This document shows positions 1 through 11,993 of a DNA stretch of 64,000 bases, one piece after another; positions within the stretch are counted from its first letter, which is position 1, and the number at the start of each line of letters is the position of its first letter. A program made the position numbers and the translations under genes. The DNA comes from Heterobasidion occidentale (taxonomy: Eukaryota > Basidiomycota > Agaricomycetes > Russulales > Bondarzewiaceae), in NCBI GenBank assembly GCA_039111635.1, contig JBCAQO010000008.1:1302001-1366000 (forward strand), given 5' to 3'. The notes below the pieces were generated by a model. The model searched no databases, was not told where the DNA came from, and worked only from the letters and a program-made list of their open reading frames with translations.

Positions 1-688
1 GTTCTGGGTCGCGTTGTTGACGACAGAGGCGAGCAGAAGACCGATGGTGATAGCCCACTGATAGGCCGAGACGACAGTTCCACGAATCCATTTGGGCGAG
101 CACTCGGACTGGTACATGGGGATGAGGGTGGAGACAAGACCGACACCGAGACCCGCGAAGACACGACCGACGACGAAGAGCGCCATTCCGGTTGCAGCAG
201 TCTGCATGGCGACACCGATACAGAAGACGAGCATGGAGAAGATGATACCCCATTTACGACCGAGGATATCAGCGGCGGGGGCACCAAGGAGAGCACCTGA
301 GGGAGAGCGAATGTCAGATCGAACAAGATTGGAATTTAAGATGAAATAAAACTCACCAAAGAAGGTACCAGCGGAGAGGATGGAGACGACAAGGGACTCT
401 TGCGAGGAGGTGATCATGTAACCCTTGGGATAGGTGACGAGGTCAGTGGTTGGCGAACCAAAGGTACGCAACCAGTCCTTCATCTCCTTGATACCACTGA
501 TGGTACCGGTGTCATAACCAAAGAGGATACCACCAAAAGCGGCGAATGATGTCTGTGATGAGGGTTGGTGAGGACGAAGGAGCGAGGGAGAGGGGAGAGA
601 AGGAACGGACCATGAGAATGCCCGAGAGCTTTGACTTCGGGGCATTGGCGCCAATACCTGCACCGGTGGCAACGGGACCGCCTGCCAT
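1..688 (-). CDS. MFS hexose/monosaccharide transporter, 5' part (3' end outside window)
   Basis: Plasma-membrane sugar/H+ symporter or facilitator of the MFS sugar-porter family. Exons on the minus strand: 688-611, 552-357 and 296-1, with introns beginning GTCCGT and GTGAGT and ending CAG. The N-terminus starts MAGGPVATGAG. The joined reading then shows the first transmembrane motif AAFGGILFGYDTG, a long extracellular loop, the loop 2-3 motif DILGRKWG (the family's GRR/K signature) and GRVFAGLGVG followed by PMYQSECSPKWIRG, which matches the family's PxYxSE motif. The gene continues past position 1, so only about the first 190 residues are seen. Substrate specificity cannot be told from this part. 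Its upstream region is unusually long (see 689-6215). Confidence 0.9.
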
Positions 689-3600
689 TATTGATTGAGT
701 GGGTAGGAGGAGGATGTGAACGTGGTCCGCTGGGAAGAGGGGAGGTTTGGAACGAGGAAGAAGGGACCTCGACGCCCGCCTTTTATGCGACGCCCTGCAG
801 CGACGACGCGACCGACGACACGGCGCAACCCAGCACATGGTTCGTCTGATTTCTGCCCCAAACGGGATCTCAGATGTCAATTTCTCCCTGGGGACCCCGG
901 GATCTACGGAGCTCGCCCCGGTGGGGTCAGTCCCGTGCCTGTTTCATCCCCGCCCCGCCCTCCTCCCCGCCCTGCTTCTGCGCAGAACGTCTCCTCCCCG
1001 CCGGCTAATACTTTCCTCTCCCCTCCCCATCCCGTCCTCCCAGCCCCAACCTCCCGCAACTCCCTCTCCTGACAAAATACCGTCACATCCTGCCAGATCC
1101 TGCCGCAGTCCACCAGAGTCTGTGTTGCCTTTCCCCGCTTTCCCCGCTTTCCCCAGAGGCACGCTCATTATTCCATCGATCCCCATCTGATACTGTCGCT
1201 CGCCGATCGCTGTGCTGCGTGCCCCTCGTTTCTCGGCCGAAGCCCCCAAGACATCGAGTATCCCAGATTCAGTGGAGTCGCCTTGCCTCTTGGTCCTCCT
1301 CCGCTTCTAACCTCTCGTATCTCCGCACCATCCAATCCCTATTCTTGCTGCAGGCTGCTGCTCTTCGTGTCGGCTCGGCACTAGTCTCGCACCCTCCCTT
1401 GCAGTTCCCTTGCTCGCCTGTCCTCGACATTAGCTGTCAGGGCCCGCTCTGCGTCCGTTCCGAATTCCGAGCCGAGCTCGCTACACCCGCTCCCCGACGC
1501 CTCCATAATGGAACAGATCCGGGTCCGGGTCATCTCGCCCCGACGTTCTTGCTACCTGCAGCTCTGCGCCACGATTCGAACGTTTTTTGTGAGAGCCTCC
1601 GCGCCATGACAAACACATGCTCGACGCCTCGACGGTGCGTGCCTCGTCGTTCGGAATTGGCCGTTTTACCCCGGCCGGCACGCGCTCGAATATTTCTCAC
1701 CCGCGCAACATGACATGATTTCTATACACTCAACAGCTCTTGCAGGGCCTTTAGGTTCGATACTGTGTTGAGCGTTTTCTGCACGTTGTACCTAAATTGT
1801 GCGTCATACTCACGAATATATATGCTTCTTCTCTGTCGCGTCTCTCGAGGATCCGATTCGGATAGACGCTGCGATCAGTGTCCGGTCCTGCAGGCGCAGA
1901 CGCAGCTAGTCTGTTGCCCCGCACCGCTTCGAGCAGGAAGATTGCAACTGTTCCCGAATTGATATCACCGGACCCCGGCAAGCAGCGGCGAGCGCGTTCG
2001 TTCCTCCCGCGTCGTGTTTCTCAGGAGTCGGGCCAGCTGTCCTGAGATGCCCTGAAAGCATCATCCGCTTTCAAGCTGCTTCATTGAGCGCATGGTCAGG
2101 TGCGCGCGTAGCATTTGGCAACGATTCCGGCGTACAGCTATTCGAAGCCGCGCTGCGATGCGTCGCGACTCCGCGCCTCCCCGTGAGCTTCTAAAAGTAA
2201 GTCTCATACGGGTTATGCGCGATCGGGCTTCGGGGCTTCTCAAAGGCTGCACGCAGCGAGAAGAGAGCCCGAGGGGGCCAAAGCGAGTCGGAAGCCGGAT
2301 GTCGTCGCCAGCCAACCCCCTCTTTCCCCGCAGGCCCCCCGCACGACGCCCCGCCGTGCCCCGCGTTTGATGCACGACGCCATGAGCTGCGCTTCGCCGC
2401 TTCCGCGTCCACATACATGTAGACGTGATGCTTGTAGACCTCAGACGTGAATTGTAGCTATGTATTCGACTGGAGGAGCGTGCGAGAGCGTGCATAGATG
2501 ACGGCGCACGTTCATCACCGGAGGACATCACCATTAAGCTCGAAATCGATTACCCTGGCGCTCTTCAAGCAGGGGGCCGCGGCTTGCGGATCCCACTGCG
2601 AACGCGAACGCCATCGTCTGAGGTCTTCCTGGGAGCTGTGCAAAGTAAGAAAAGCGAAAACTGCAACAGAAAAAGAACAAAAAAGCACGGGGAAGACGAT
2701 GATCCGCGCTGGCCCCGATAAAGCGCGCAAAGTCTGATACCCTCGCGCACGATGAGACACGTAGAACAGCCTCTGGCAAGTATCAGCGTTCTCTCTCCGC
2801 GCTCGAGACGTTCTAGCGCCGTCCAGAGGCACTCCAGAGGCTCGACGAGACGTGCAGGGCTGAGACGTCGACCGCGCTCGATCACCACTCCCTCCTTTTT
2901 TTTCCACGACGCAAACCGTTTACGTACGCGCTCGAAACAGCACGGTGCCAGGGGTCCCGCTTCCACATGCAGCGCGTAAACATCGCCCGGAGCCGATGCG
3001 CGGCCCCAATTTGAAATGCCGCCGCGTCGGTGGGCTGGGCGCGAGGGGGAAAAACTGCGAGGCAGGTCTTTTTTTTTGGTGGATCGGAAGAAGGGTCGCG
3101 GCGGCAGTGGTTGTGCAGGGCGGGGGTGCAGATGCGGGGCTGGGGCTGCGGGGCGGGTGGGGTTGGATTTGGGGTTAATTGAGCGGGCTATATTGTCGCT
3201 GATTGGGGTGCGGAGGTGCGGGCGAGCCTGGTTGAGTGCGGGTGGGGAGCTGCGGGGAGACGGTGGATGACTTGGCTTGGTGTGGGGTTGAGTGCGGGGC
3301 GCTGCAAGGCTGGCTTGGCCTGCAGCGGGTGTAGGCGGGGCAGGACAGGGCGGGATGGGGCAGGGCTAAACTGGGCAGGATGGGCTAGGATGGGGCGGCC
3401 GAGCGGGAATGGCCTGGAAGTCGAAAGCGCGCCCGCCGCGCGCGATCGTTGCCGGGGCCTGACGTTGACGTTGCAGGGCGAGTACGGGTACGGGTACGGA
3501 TGCAAAGGTATTGGGGACGCGAAAGTGTAACAGACGTGCGGGCTGCGGCACGCCGACCATGATGGATCAAAGTGAGTCTGACTTGGAAGAGCGGGACGGG

Positions 3601-6215
3601 GTGATGCTGTGTCCATAAACGGGAGCATGAAGTACGCGTACACCTGGCGTTGACTGACGTTGGGCGGGCGAGCTAGGTGGTGCCAAATGATGGAATGTAG
3701 ATGAATGGCATCTGGAGGCCACCGGACCATCCACCGATTGCATTGCTTGCGTAACGTTCGAAAGAAGGTGCGGGACATAGTGAGGGTGAACATGTCGAGC
3801 AGCATCATAGTTCGTCACAAATGGCCAGCAGTACCAGGGATATGTACATGGGGGTATTCGGCCAACACGACAAACGGACGTACAATAAAAAATGAGAGAG
3901 CACTGGTCGCAAATCGATATCGGACGACTGTCAAAGGATTTTCTTTTCTCTCACGAGCGGAGCCAATGAGATTAAGCTTATGCGGCGTCAACTCTAATAT
4001 AGCGATATAGTCCGGTCGGGCTAGTAGGCTGCGCGTTCAGCAAGGTCGATATCTATTTCGGGGGCACGGATGCGAATCCGGGATGGAAGGCGCGTGACGG
4101 CGGTCATGTTATACTGGGTGGACGGTTGTCAGTTGAGAAGCGTTAGAGCTGCAGGCTGTGGGGTGAAGGAAGGCGGGTTGAGGGGGAGGAGACGAGCAGT
4201 ACGTACCAGCGCGTCGAGTCGGGGAGGTGAGAAGAACGGGAGGGGTATGGGCACCGAAAGCTAGCTCCAGACTACAGCGATCGAACTTCGAATCCATAAA
4301 TTCATGCCGTGCGTCCAGGGTCATCCTTCGATCGAGGTGTGGTTCTTTGACCCAAACCAGGCTAAAGCACTTCAGGAGGTTGGCCGGTGGCAGCGAGCCA
4401 GAGCGGAGGGCTCTCTGCGGGGGTGGTCATGGGGTCAGGTGTTCCTAGAACTTAATTTGAAGAGACCAGAGGGCTGACTGAGTGCTGACTGGGGCTACAA
4501 AGAGCTGCAGGAGTGCTGCAGGCTGCTGCAGAGGAAAGTGTGATCCCTTGTGATTCTCCCGCGCACAAGGGTCCTCGGTACCTATGCGGACTTGGCAGTG
4601 CGGGACCGGGGGTGGATGAGATCCTGCGGAAAAGACAATGGGTCAGGCGTGTCTGCATTTTTGCAGCCAACACATAACGAGACACGGGGGCGTCGCATTG
4701 TCGGTCTAGATAGCTCAGGATAGTTCAGAGTAACGTGTTTGGATGTGAACAGACACAACAAGGCGTATTATTAATGTGCTGGAGGGTCTTCGGAGGTGCA
4801 TACGAGGGAAGGAACCAAAGAGCCGCAGATTCGGCATCGCGTCTATACTCGGGGATTGAACGAAATGCGGCTCTGGTACAGTAGATCGGTCCCAAAACAT
4901 ATAGCGTGCTGGAAAACGTCGAAGACAAACCAGCTGCCTCATCGAAGTTGTCGTATGAGGGGCGTGTCCATCGGGGGCCTTCTAGAGTGCCAGTATGGGC
5001 CACAGACTCCCACCAGTCTCCCACCGCGACGGCACTGCGACGGCGCTTAGATGAGAGGTAGCAGCGACTTCTCTTCGCGTACAAAATACTGAAGATATTC
5101 TTAGTCGGGGATGACTTCATAGTACGTTCCTGCCCGGAGCTCACATGACCGGGTGGCCAGGGTCGTGCGCAGACGCGAAAGAAGACAGGACTTGCGGCCC
5201 CGCCATCGGAGGTCTCGGTTAGTGCACGAAGATGAGGAAATAGAACAGACTTGCAAGAAACTGGGCTGTCCCTGCGCATCAGGCAACTCCCTGAGCAGTG
5301 AGCGTCGCATCTCAGATCCCAGGGCTACAGAAACCGTCGTTCGCGGAAAACACATGACCAGCACCTGCGGTCGTCGGTGACACATACTGGACGAGCAGAA
5401 ATGATCGGACACGCGATCACTGCGCGATCATGATTTTGCGAGTTGCGACGCGCGAGGAGTTTCCGTTCTCTGACCTGCTGTAAGATCGATGCGGTTGTAT
5501 AAGAGAAGAGAGCTAGCGTCATCGGTAAATGCATAGCGCGGTATGCTGTAAGTCTTGCAAATGACAGTGGATCAGATGTCTGTTCGCTGACTGGTGATGG
5601 CTACGCAACGAGGGACGCACGGTGCAGAACGTGGCTGAAGAAGCTTAAGCCCGGTGGGTGAGAGAAATGCGGTTCGCATTTGCCTTTTTGCCGTGGAGAA
5701 CTTGACGGGATGCGCGAGTGATGCGCGTGATTTCGGACAGGCTGTGTCATTACTGGAGTGGTGATCAGGGCAGCTTGCCTGAAGAAATCATTGAGTGAGA
5801 AAGTATGCTTGAGATGACCTGGATAGAAAGGAAAGAGGATGCTTCGAGATTGCAAGAGATGTGACAAAATGTCCGGTGGATACGAGGCCCCACAATCATA
5901 TGCCAGGACAATGGACGTCAGTGCGTTGCAAAGGAGCACGCATTTTTGTCTTCGCCACGACCTTCAATCATCGAGACGTCAATAGGTGCAGTGCGATGAC
6001 GCTGCCGGTGCGTGGACGATATGGCAAGAATGCGCAATAGCGTACGTAGTTCTTCGCATGTTGCATCGCAGGAAAGTGAGCAGGTCCCGAGGCGGCCCGA
6101 GCAAAGACCCGAAGAGCCCCGATCTCCGGATTTTTGAGTGTCGCAGCTTGCAGAGTTCACTCAGACTTTACTGAGCACCCTTCCACACCCTCCTTCCTCA
6201 TCGCCACACTCAATC
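689..6215. other. 5.5-kb gene-poor region between transporter and heme lyase
   Basis: I find no conserved protein, tRNA or repeat structure here. The part next to the transporter (about 900-1200) is strongly C/T-rich on the plus strand and probably promoter/5' UTR. About 3000-3450 is strongly G-rich on the plus strand, with many short G runs. Open frames in this stretch are short, overlap on both strands and are rich in Pro/Arg/Ser, as expected from GC-rich noncoding DNA. A non-coding RNA or a fast-evolving small protein cannot be excluded. Confidence 0.5.
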
Positions 6216-7211
6216 ATGGGCCAAACAACATCTATCCCTCAGGCGGCATCCAGCTTCTCAAACTCGCCGTCGGGCGCATGCCCAGTCCCGCACACGGCTG
6301 CAAAGGACACAGCAGGTCCCGCACGCTGTCCTATCGACCACGCCTCTACCTCAACACCACCGCCATCTGCACCACCCTCAAGCGCAAGCTGCCCGATTCA
6401 ACACTCACCCCCCGCTTCCACCGCTTTGTCCGCCCCCGCCCAATGCCCCATCCACGTCGACGAGCTCGACCCGCGCAACAACCTTCCAAAGCTCTCACAG
6501 ACCCCCGCGCCTTCCCAAACTATGGACCTCCCGACCGAGCGCGAGACCTCCTCGATTCCCCGTGACGCCGCCGGTCGCTGGGAGTACCCCTCGCCCCAGC
6601 AGTTTTACAACGCGCTCGTGCGCAAGGGATGGGAGACACCCGAAGAACATGTCGAGACTATGGTGCAGATACATAACTTCCTGAACGAGATGGCGTGGGA
6701 CGAGGTGAAGCGGTGGGAGGATCAGGTGAACAAGTGAGTGTCAACGGCGCATGTCAGTGGTGCACACATCAGTGGTGCACATATGTGCGCATGCATCGCA
6801 CGAATTGCATTGCTGAACTATGTACCAGGAACGAGGATCTGCAGCTCGTCAAGTTTAAGGGCCGTCCAGGCGAGCTCTCACCTAAAGCACGCTTCTGGCT
6901 TTTCGCAGGCTGGCTGCTACCTATGCGATTCAAGTACGTCCTCAACCCCCCTCTTCCCGCCTTCTAACTCACGTCAATCTAGCAACGAACCTCCATTCGA
7001 CCGACACGATTGGATCGTCCGCCGCCCCTCGACGGGCGAGGAGGTGCGCTACGTCATCGACTACTACAGCGCTCCGCCGCTCTCCGACGGCTCCCCCGTG
7101 TTTTCGCTCGACGTGCGCCCGGCGCTCGACAGCGTCGGTAGTATCGGCATGCGTATACGCGCTGCGACTGAAGGAATCTGGAAAGATGCGCGCGAGGAGG
7201 GCCGGATGTGA
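6216..7211 (+). CDS. Holocytochrome c-type synthase (cytochrome c/c1 heme lyase)
   Basis: Attaches heme covalently to apocytochrome c or c1 in the mitochondrial intermembrane space. Three exons, 6216-6733, 6829-6933 and 6983-7211, give 283 residues. The N-terminal 90 residues contain four CP heme-regulatory motifs (one CPV, three CPI), typical of the family. Then come EYPSPQQFYNALVRKGWETP, QIHNFLNEMAWDEVKRWE (the His in the conserved IHN-N-AW block is the proposed heme ligand), GRPGELSPKARFW, NEPPFDRHDWIVRR and the C-terminal VIDYYS and LDVRPALDS blocks. Introns begin GTGAGT and GTACGT. Yeast has two paralogues (CYC3 for cytochrome c, CYT2 for c1), and I cannot tell which this is. The start chosen is the first ATG before the CP motifs. 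Confidence 0.95.
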
Positions 7212-8187
7212 GGTTGCATCGGGCGAGGACGCGTTCGAGAGGATTTCATGGACGTAGACCTTGTTTGATTTGCATGCTCTTTTCGCGGCTTTTCATGGCG
7301 TGTTACATCCCCCCACTCTTGCATAGATGTATTTGCTTTTCGAGTTGCATGTCGCAAAAGTACCACGATATCTTATATTCACTTAATATACGTAGATTTT
7401 CAGAGAATGAAGCCGCGCATTGCCGCTCGCTCATAGTTCATGCCCGTGATTGGGAGGTCATTCGTGCAGACTCGGGCCTTCAACGTTTCAACTCATAGGG
7501 ATTTTTTGCGAAGCTTGTCCAGGTAGACCCCAAGTTCCAAATGGTGAAACTGACTGCACGAGCCTTGGACATACGATGCTTGAGAACATACGTACCGACT
7601 GCGCCGAAAACACGAGATCCACTTTCTGCAGACCCAAGCGCAGTTTCACCGTTGCAAGCTATATCTGATGGTCCGGTCATACATATGCTATACGAAGACA
7701 CTTACTCTCCGGCGAACTTCGGGGGCAAGCGGTTCGAAGCGTTGAGATGAAAGAACACCGAAAAGAGTGATAGAGGGAACTATATCGGCTTTTCCAACCG
7801 CAATACACCTACGAAGTGACAAGTCGTTTTTGTGTTTGGGTTGGTCGAGTAAGCATACAACCCTTGAAGCAGCATCGTGCAATAAGCGGAGGCTATACAA
7901 GATCAGTACCATCGACGGGGGTAGAGCGGGTCCGATGTACGATGAGGTCGAGTAACATAAGATGCCAAGGAGGGGAGCGACTAAATCTCTGTGCAGTGCA
8001 TGGAACTCAAAGCTTCTGTTTATTTGCATTGGAGTGCGCTTTGCTGAGGTGTCAATGTGCACACTCAGAACGACGTTAAATTTCACATACAAATACAGCG
8101 TTGATCGTTGTTTACAGGCGCACTGGATTCTGCTTCTACTCCCCGAGGCAAATATCAGATCACAACTGCAGAGCATCGCAAGACCCT
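7212..8187. other. Intergenic region, convergent 3' flanks
   Basis: Nearly 1 kb between the convergent heme lyase and MsrB genes. It will hold both 3' UTRs. No conserved protein, RNA gene or repeat was recognised. Confidence 0.5.
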
Positions 8188-8791
8188 CTACGCACTCTTA
8201 CCCTCCTCTTCGTGGAATTTGAGTGATATAGAATTGACGCAGTGACGCTCGTCGGCTGCGAGAGGACAAATTGTGAGATATACGCATATCATGATTGTGA
8301 AAGGGGTCGGACGTACTGAAGTATTGTATCTCTCTCCTTTGAAGACGTGGCCGAGGTGACCGCCGCAGGCTGTGCAGGTGATTTCTATCCGTGTCATACC
8401 GTACGAGCGGTCTTCGTGTCTGGATACCGCGCCCGGTATGGCTTCAAAAGGGCGGGGCAAGGTGAGCACCAAGCCGGAAAGAAGGCACTGAGAAATTGCA
8501 GGAAAACAGACCATCAAAAAAGGCTGGCCAGCCGCAACCACTGTCAAACTTAGTCGTGCTCTTGTACAGAGGGGTGTCGCAACCCGCACACGTGTAGACA
8601 CCCTCTTCTTTGAGGTGCTCGTACTCGCCAGTACCTGCAGGCTCAGTTCCCTTCTCACGGAGGACACGGAACTATATAATGAGCAATCAGATTTCGAGAT
8701 GGCTGATAGATCAATGTGATGTCCATGCCTGCTGTGGAGAGAGGATGGCACGCCATTCCGCGTCCGATCTGACTTGAGACGAGTCGGCCAT
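8188..8791 (-). CDS. Peptide-methionine (R)-S-oxide reductase MsrB
   Basis: Reduces methionine-R-sulfoxide in proteins using thioredoxin. Exons on the minus strand are 8791-8729, 8671-8512, 8441-8313 and 8255-8188, giving 139 residues. Visible motifs: EWRAILSPQQF, GTGEYEHLKEEGVYTCAGC and TACGG (the two Zn-binding CxxC pairs), FDSGCGWPAFFDAIPGAV, GGHLGHVFKGE and RHCVNSISLKF, which carries the catalytic Cys. Intron 1 (8728-8672) starts with GC instead of GT. The exon 3 border is placed at 8313 because it alone keeps the frame into RHCVNS; it adds one residue relative to the usual spacing. An in-frame upstream ATG at 8917 would add a basic, acid-free stretch like a mitochondrial presequence, but a TATA-like element inside that stretch favours 8791 as the start. 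Confidence 0.92.
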
Positions 8792-8888
8792 GTTTCTGGA
8801 GATCGCGAAGTTGGGACGTAAGGGAACCAAACGGGCTGAGAGAGAAGAACCAGGTGTTCTTGTGCAAATGCGGGACTTGGAAAAGGCC

Positions 8889-8899
8889 TTATATATATT
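8889..8899 (-). promoter_or_regulatory. TATA-like element upstream of MsrB
   Basis: On the minus strand the sequence reads TATATATAAGG about 100 nt before the chosen MsrB start codon. It lies in the 311-bp divergent promoter shared with TIM44 (8792-9102). Confidence 0.45.
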
Positions 8900-9102
8900 T
8901 CGGCAGCACAGGCTCATCAAGCGACCTGTTGGTGCGTATGGAGACCGCGTCAGCGACTGAGTGATGCAACCCAGGGTCACGTCCTCGCATCACGGGACGA
9001 TCGGGATCACATGATATGCCGAATGTTTTCGAAGATCTCGCTGGACCCCCATCCTTCCTTGTCCTCGTCGTCGTCGACCACGTCTCTGAAAAACATCGTA
9101 AA

Positions 9103-10807
9103 ATGCTCCCTCGTAACCTTCGTCGTGCCGTCCCCGCGCCCTCTGCACTGCGCGCAGCTGCGCATGCACAGCGCCTGGGCCATGCGTTACCTTTCCGGAT
9201 ACACTCTGCCCTCTCCCCCGCATGTGTGTCTGTGTCTTCTTCCAAGGGGTTCCATTCGTCTGCACACAGGAAGAACGAGCTTCCAAAGTCGCCTTTCCAA
9301 ACGTTTGTAGACGTGTTGAAGGACGAACTGAGGAAGAATAGAGAGCTACAGGACAACGTAAAGCAGCTACAGGGTGATGTGGATAAATTCCAGGACTCGG
9401 AGGCCATGAAGAAGGCGAAGGCAGCGTATGAGCGGGCTCGGGTGGGTTTTCTCTCATCACTGCTTCCAAAAAACCCGTGTCTCATATCCAATCATTTGGA
9501 AAAGTTGACGTCGAGCATAAAAGAAAACCCACGGTTGCGTGCGGCAGCGGAGGACTTGCGAAAGCGTGGTGTCAAGGTTGGAGACGCCGTTGGAGAAGCG
9601 TTGAAGTCCATGGAAGAAAGCGACCTTGCTCGTGCGGTATGTGACCTGATCAATTAGACCACTGTGTTGAGTCGACGATCCGCGTCACAGATTTCTCGGG
9701 CTTCTGCGGCTGTGTCCTCCACCATCGCGTCAACAACAGAGCCCATCCGTAACACAGCAGCGTACAAAGTGCTTGCTGACACTGTTATAGATGCACTCGA
9801 TGATTCGGGCACTGCGAAACATGCTGGCTTTGAGGAGAAGGAGGCGAGGCGAAAGAGGCGGCAGCTACGTCTCGCTAAAGCTGGCAAGGAGGGTCGGATG
9901 AAGCAGCGTGTCTCCGCAAATGCTGAGTGCGTACATCATTCAGATGATGTTACCTTCTGTGATATACACAACTTACAACTGACGTGGGACAATTGAAATT
10001 TTAGAGCAGGCTCTGCCCTTGTCCTCCACGCCTCCTCCCCTCGGCAGGAGCGATGGCAGAAGCTCAAAGAGACAAACCCTGTCCTGCGGTACTTCGGCGA
10101 GCTCAACCAGTCGTATCAAGAGTCGGAAAATCCGGCAATTGTATCTTTACGTTCCGTCACGTCGACTATTGGATCATGGTTCGACGAGAACGAGACAGCC
10201 CAAGTTATGCGGATGATGAAGGCATTAGACCCGACATTCAGCATGGAGTCGTTTGAAAGAGAACTACGAGAATACATTGTGCCAGAGGTTGTTGACGCGT
10301 TTTTGAGTGCAGATCGAGAATCTCTAGGAGCGTGGTGTAGTGAAGCGGTATGTATCTGTAGTTGCGCCTCTTCACGCGACGAGAAGATTGACCATTGGGC
10401 ACTCTTGATGCAGACGTATAACGTGCTCTGGGCCACGATGGAACAGTACCTCCGCCAAGGGCTCATATCCGATTCGAAGGTGTTGGATATTCGTCAAGTC
10501 GACGTGTCCGCTGGCAAGATCCTAGAGAACAACATCCCCGTGTTTGTGGTCACGTTCGCAACGCAAGAGGTGATGCTGTTCAGGAACGCCAAGACACGAG
10601 AAATTGTGGTGGGTGCAGAGAATAAAGTGGAGCAGTGTCATTATGCAGCTGTCATCACGAGGGTGGAGGAGGGCCTCGACGACGAGTTGACTGGCGGATG
10701 GAAAGTTGTGGAGGTGTGTCCTACTCCATCTTACACTGTACAAAGGCTCAAGATGCTCTTTTCTAAATTCACAGATGGCAAGGCGTTCAGCGCGGGCATA
10801 TCTCTAG
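9103..10807 (+). CDS. TIM44: Mitochondrial import inner membrane translocase subunit Tim44
   Basis: Matrix-side scaffold that tethers mtHsp70 to the TIM23 channel. Six exons (9103-9441, 9505-9636, 9691-9926, 10005-10347, 10414-10713, 10775-10807) sum to 460 residues. The N-terminus MLPRNLRRAVPAPSALRAAA is basic and acid-free, a mitochondrial presequence. A charged coiled-coil (FVDVLKDELRKNRELQDN) follows, then TTEPIRNTAAYK, DDSGTAKHAGFEEKEARRKR, and the C-terminal Tim44 domain with GSWFDENETAQ, DPTFSMESFERELREYIVPE, FVVTFATQE and the ending GGWKVVEMARRSARAYL. Intron 1 (9442-9504) is 63 nt, a multiple of three without an in-frame stop, so its retention would add 21 residues. The start is the ATG opening the presequence; an upstream in-frame ATG at 9016 lies in acidic, non-targeting sequence. 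Confidence 0.95.
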
Positions 10808-11291
10808 GCTATCTAACCAACGACGATCTTGCGCGACCAGCATACAACATTCTTCGATCCTCAAAAGCTTTCGCTCAAATCTCCTACGATACTAGACACC
10901 ATCCTCATCTCTGACCTGCACCTTCTGGACTCACGCACGCCATATTCACAACCACCACTCGGGATATATCTTACCTGCTCCATAGTTTGACTTGACGTCT
11001 TGAGAACGTTCAGGGTAATTCACGCTTTCAGGTTACAGCACGACAGGATGCGCTGATATAATCAATGATCTTGTTTGCTCGATGGATGTTTTAGACAAAT
11101 TCAGGTAATTTTCATTTACTTCATTCCCCCGGTTCGTCGCTAAAGGGTGGAGGAATTATGTGAGCTAGTAAGGAGTTAAATGATGCAGGGTGTAATCAAG
11201 AGCAGAGCAGCATAAGCACAAGATGGAACGTACATCGCAATGCATAACATGGGTGATGGAAGGGGTAACAAGATAGAGGATATCGATGAGT
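10808..11291. other. Intergenic region between convergent TIM44 and tropomyosin
   Basis: About 480 bp of AT-richer sequence that should hold the two 3' UTRs and polyadenylation signals. Nothing else was recognised. Confidence 0.5.
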
Positions 11292-11993
11292 CTAAAGACC
11301 TTCCATGTTCTGCACAAGCTCGTCGAGCTCGGCTTTCGATGTGCGGTATTTCTCTTGTGCTTCCTGAGAACATGCATGATATAGGTCAGTGAGCACGATA
11401 GCGGACGGTGAATCAGTGAATTGCGCTATGCGGTAGAGGGATGGATGCAAGGTCAATTTCGTACCTCGTATTTCTTCTCCCACTGGTCCCGTTCCTGTTC
11501 GACGCGCTGCAACTGCCGTTCGAAATGTTCTGCCTTGACATCGACCTGCCGAAGCCTGCATGATGTCGCAGTGTCATCAGATTGTCAACTCCGATCACAA
11601 TCGTACGCTGCCACGCACTTCTCTACGGTCTCCTTTACGTTCTTCTCTGCGGCATCGAGCTCCTCCTCGAGTAACTGGATCTTTCGGAGCAGACCCTCAT
11701 TCGTGGTCTTGCTCTGCTCGCCCTCCTCTTGGGAGATCTTCGCCTCGTTCAGCTTGGCCTCGGCCTTCTCAAGCTCGCCATCAAGAATGGATAGCTTGTG
11801 CTGCAAAGACACAATTTCTTGGTCCTTTTCGAGGATGGCCTGCTCGAACTTCTTGTTCTTCGCTTCTGCGTCCTCCGCGCGGGTCACGGCATTATCGGCT
11901 TCGGTGCGCAGAGACGCGAGTTTCTGCGACATCGGTCAGGTATCAGAGATCTGAAAGACAAAGGCAGAGTCCTACCTCTTTGATCTTCTCCAT
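11292..11993 (-). CDS. Tropomyosin
   Basis: Coiled-coil protein that polymerises along actin cables and protects formin-nucleated filaments. Minus-strand exons 11993-11976, 11923-11619, 11555-11465 and 11363-11292 give 161 residues, the length of the short yeast form Tpm2. Exon 1 encodes only MEKIKE, a very short first exon, followed by KLASLRTEADNAVTRAEDAE. The whole chain is a heptad-repeat helix with no Pro and a regular A/L core, ending KAELDELVQNMEGL. Introns begin GTAGGA, GTGCGT and GTACGA. It is divergent from the DUF2408 gene. Confidence 0.95.

Noticed and set aside
747..1190. Plus-strand protein upstream of the sugar transporter
   Set aside because: Pro/Ser/Arg-rich composition from a C/T-rich promoter stretch, with several equally long overlapping frames and no motif.
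3188..3808. 206-codon minus-strand ORF in the gene-poor region
   Set aside because: It mirrors the G-rich plus strand (long Pro/His/Arg runs), with no domain, no splice context and no plausible promoter; more likely chance.
4725..5279. 184-codon minus-strand ORF
   Set aside because: Overlaps other frames of similar length, random-looking composition, no conserved motif.
9637..9657. A 21-nt ultrashort intron in TIM44 (GTATGT...TTAG)
   Set aside because: Extending to the CACAG at 9690 gives a normal 54-nt intron and joins MEESDLARA to ISRASAAVSSTIAS, the conserved Tim44 sequence; the short version would insert non-conserved residues.
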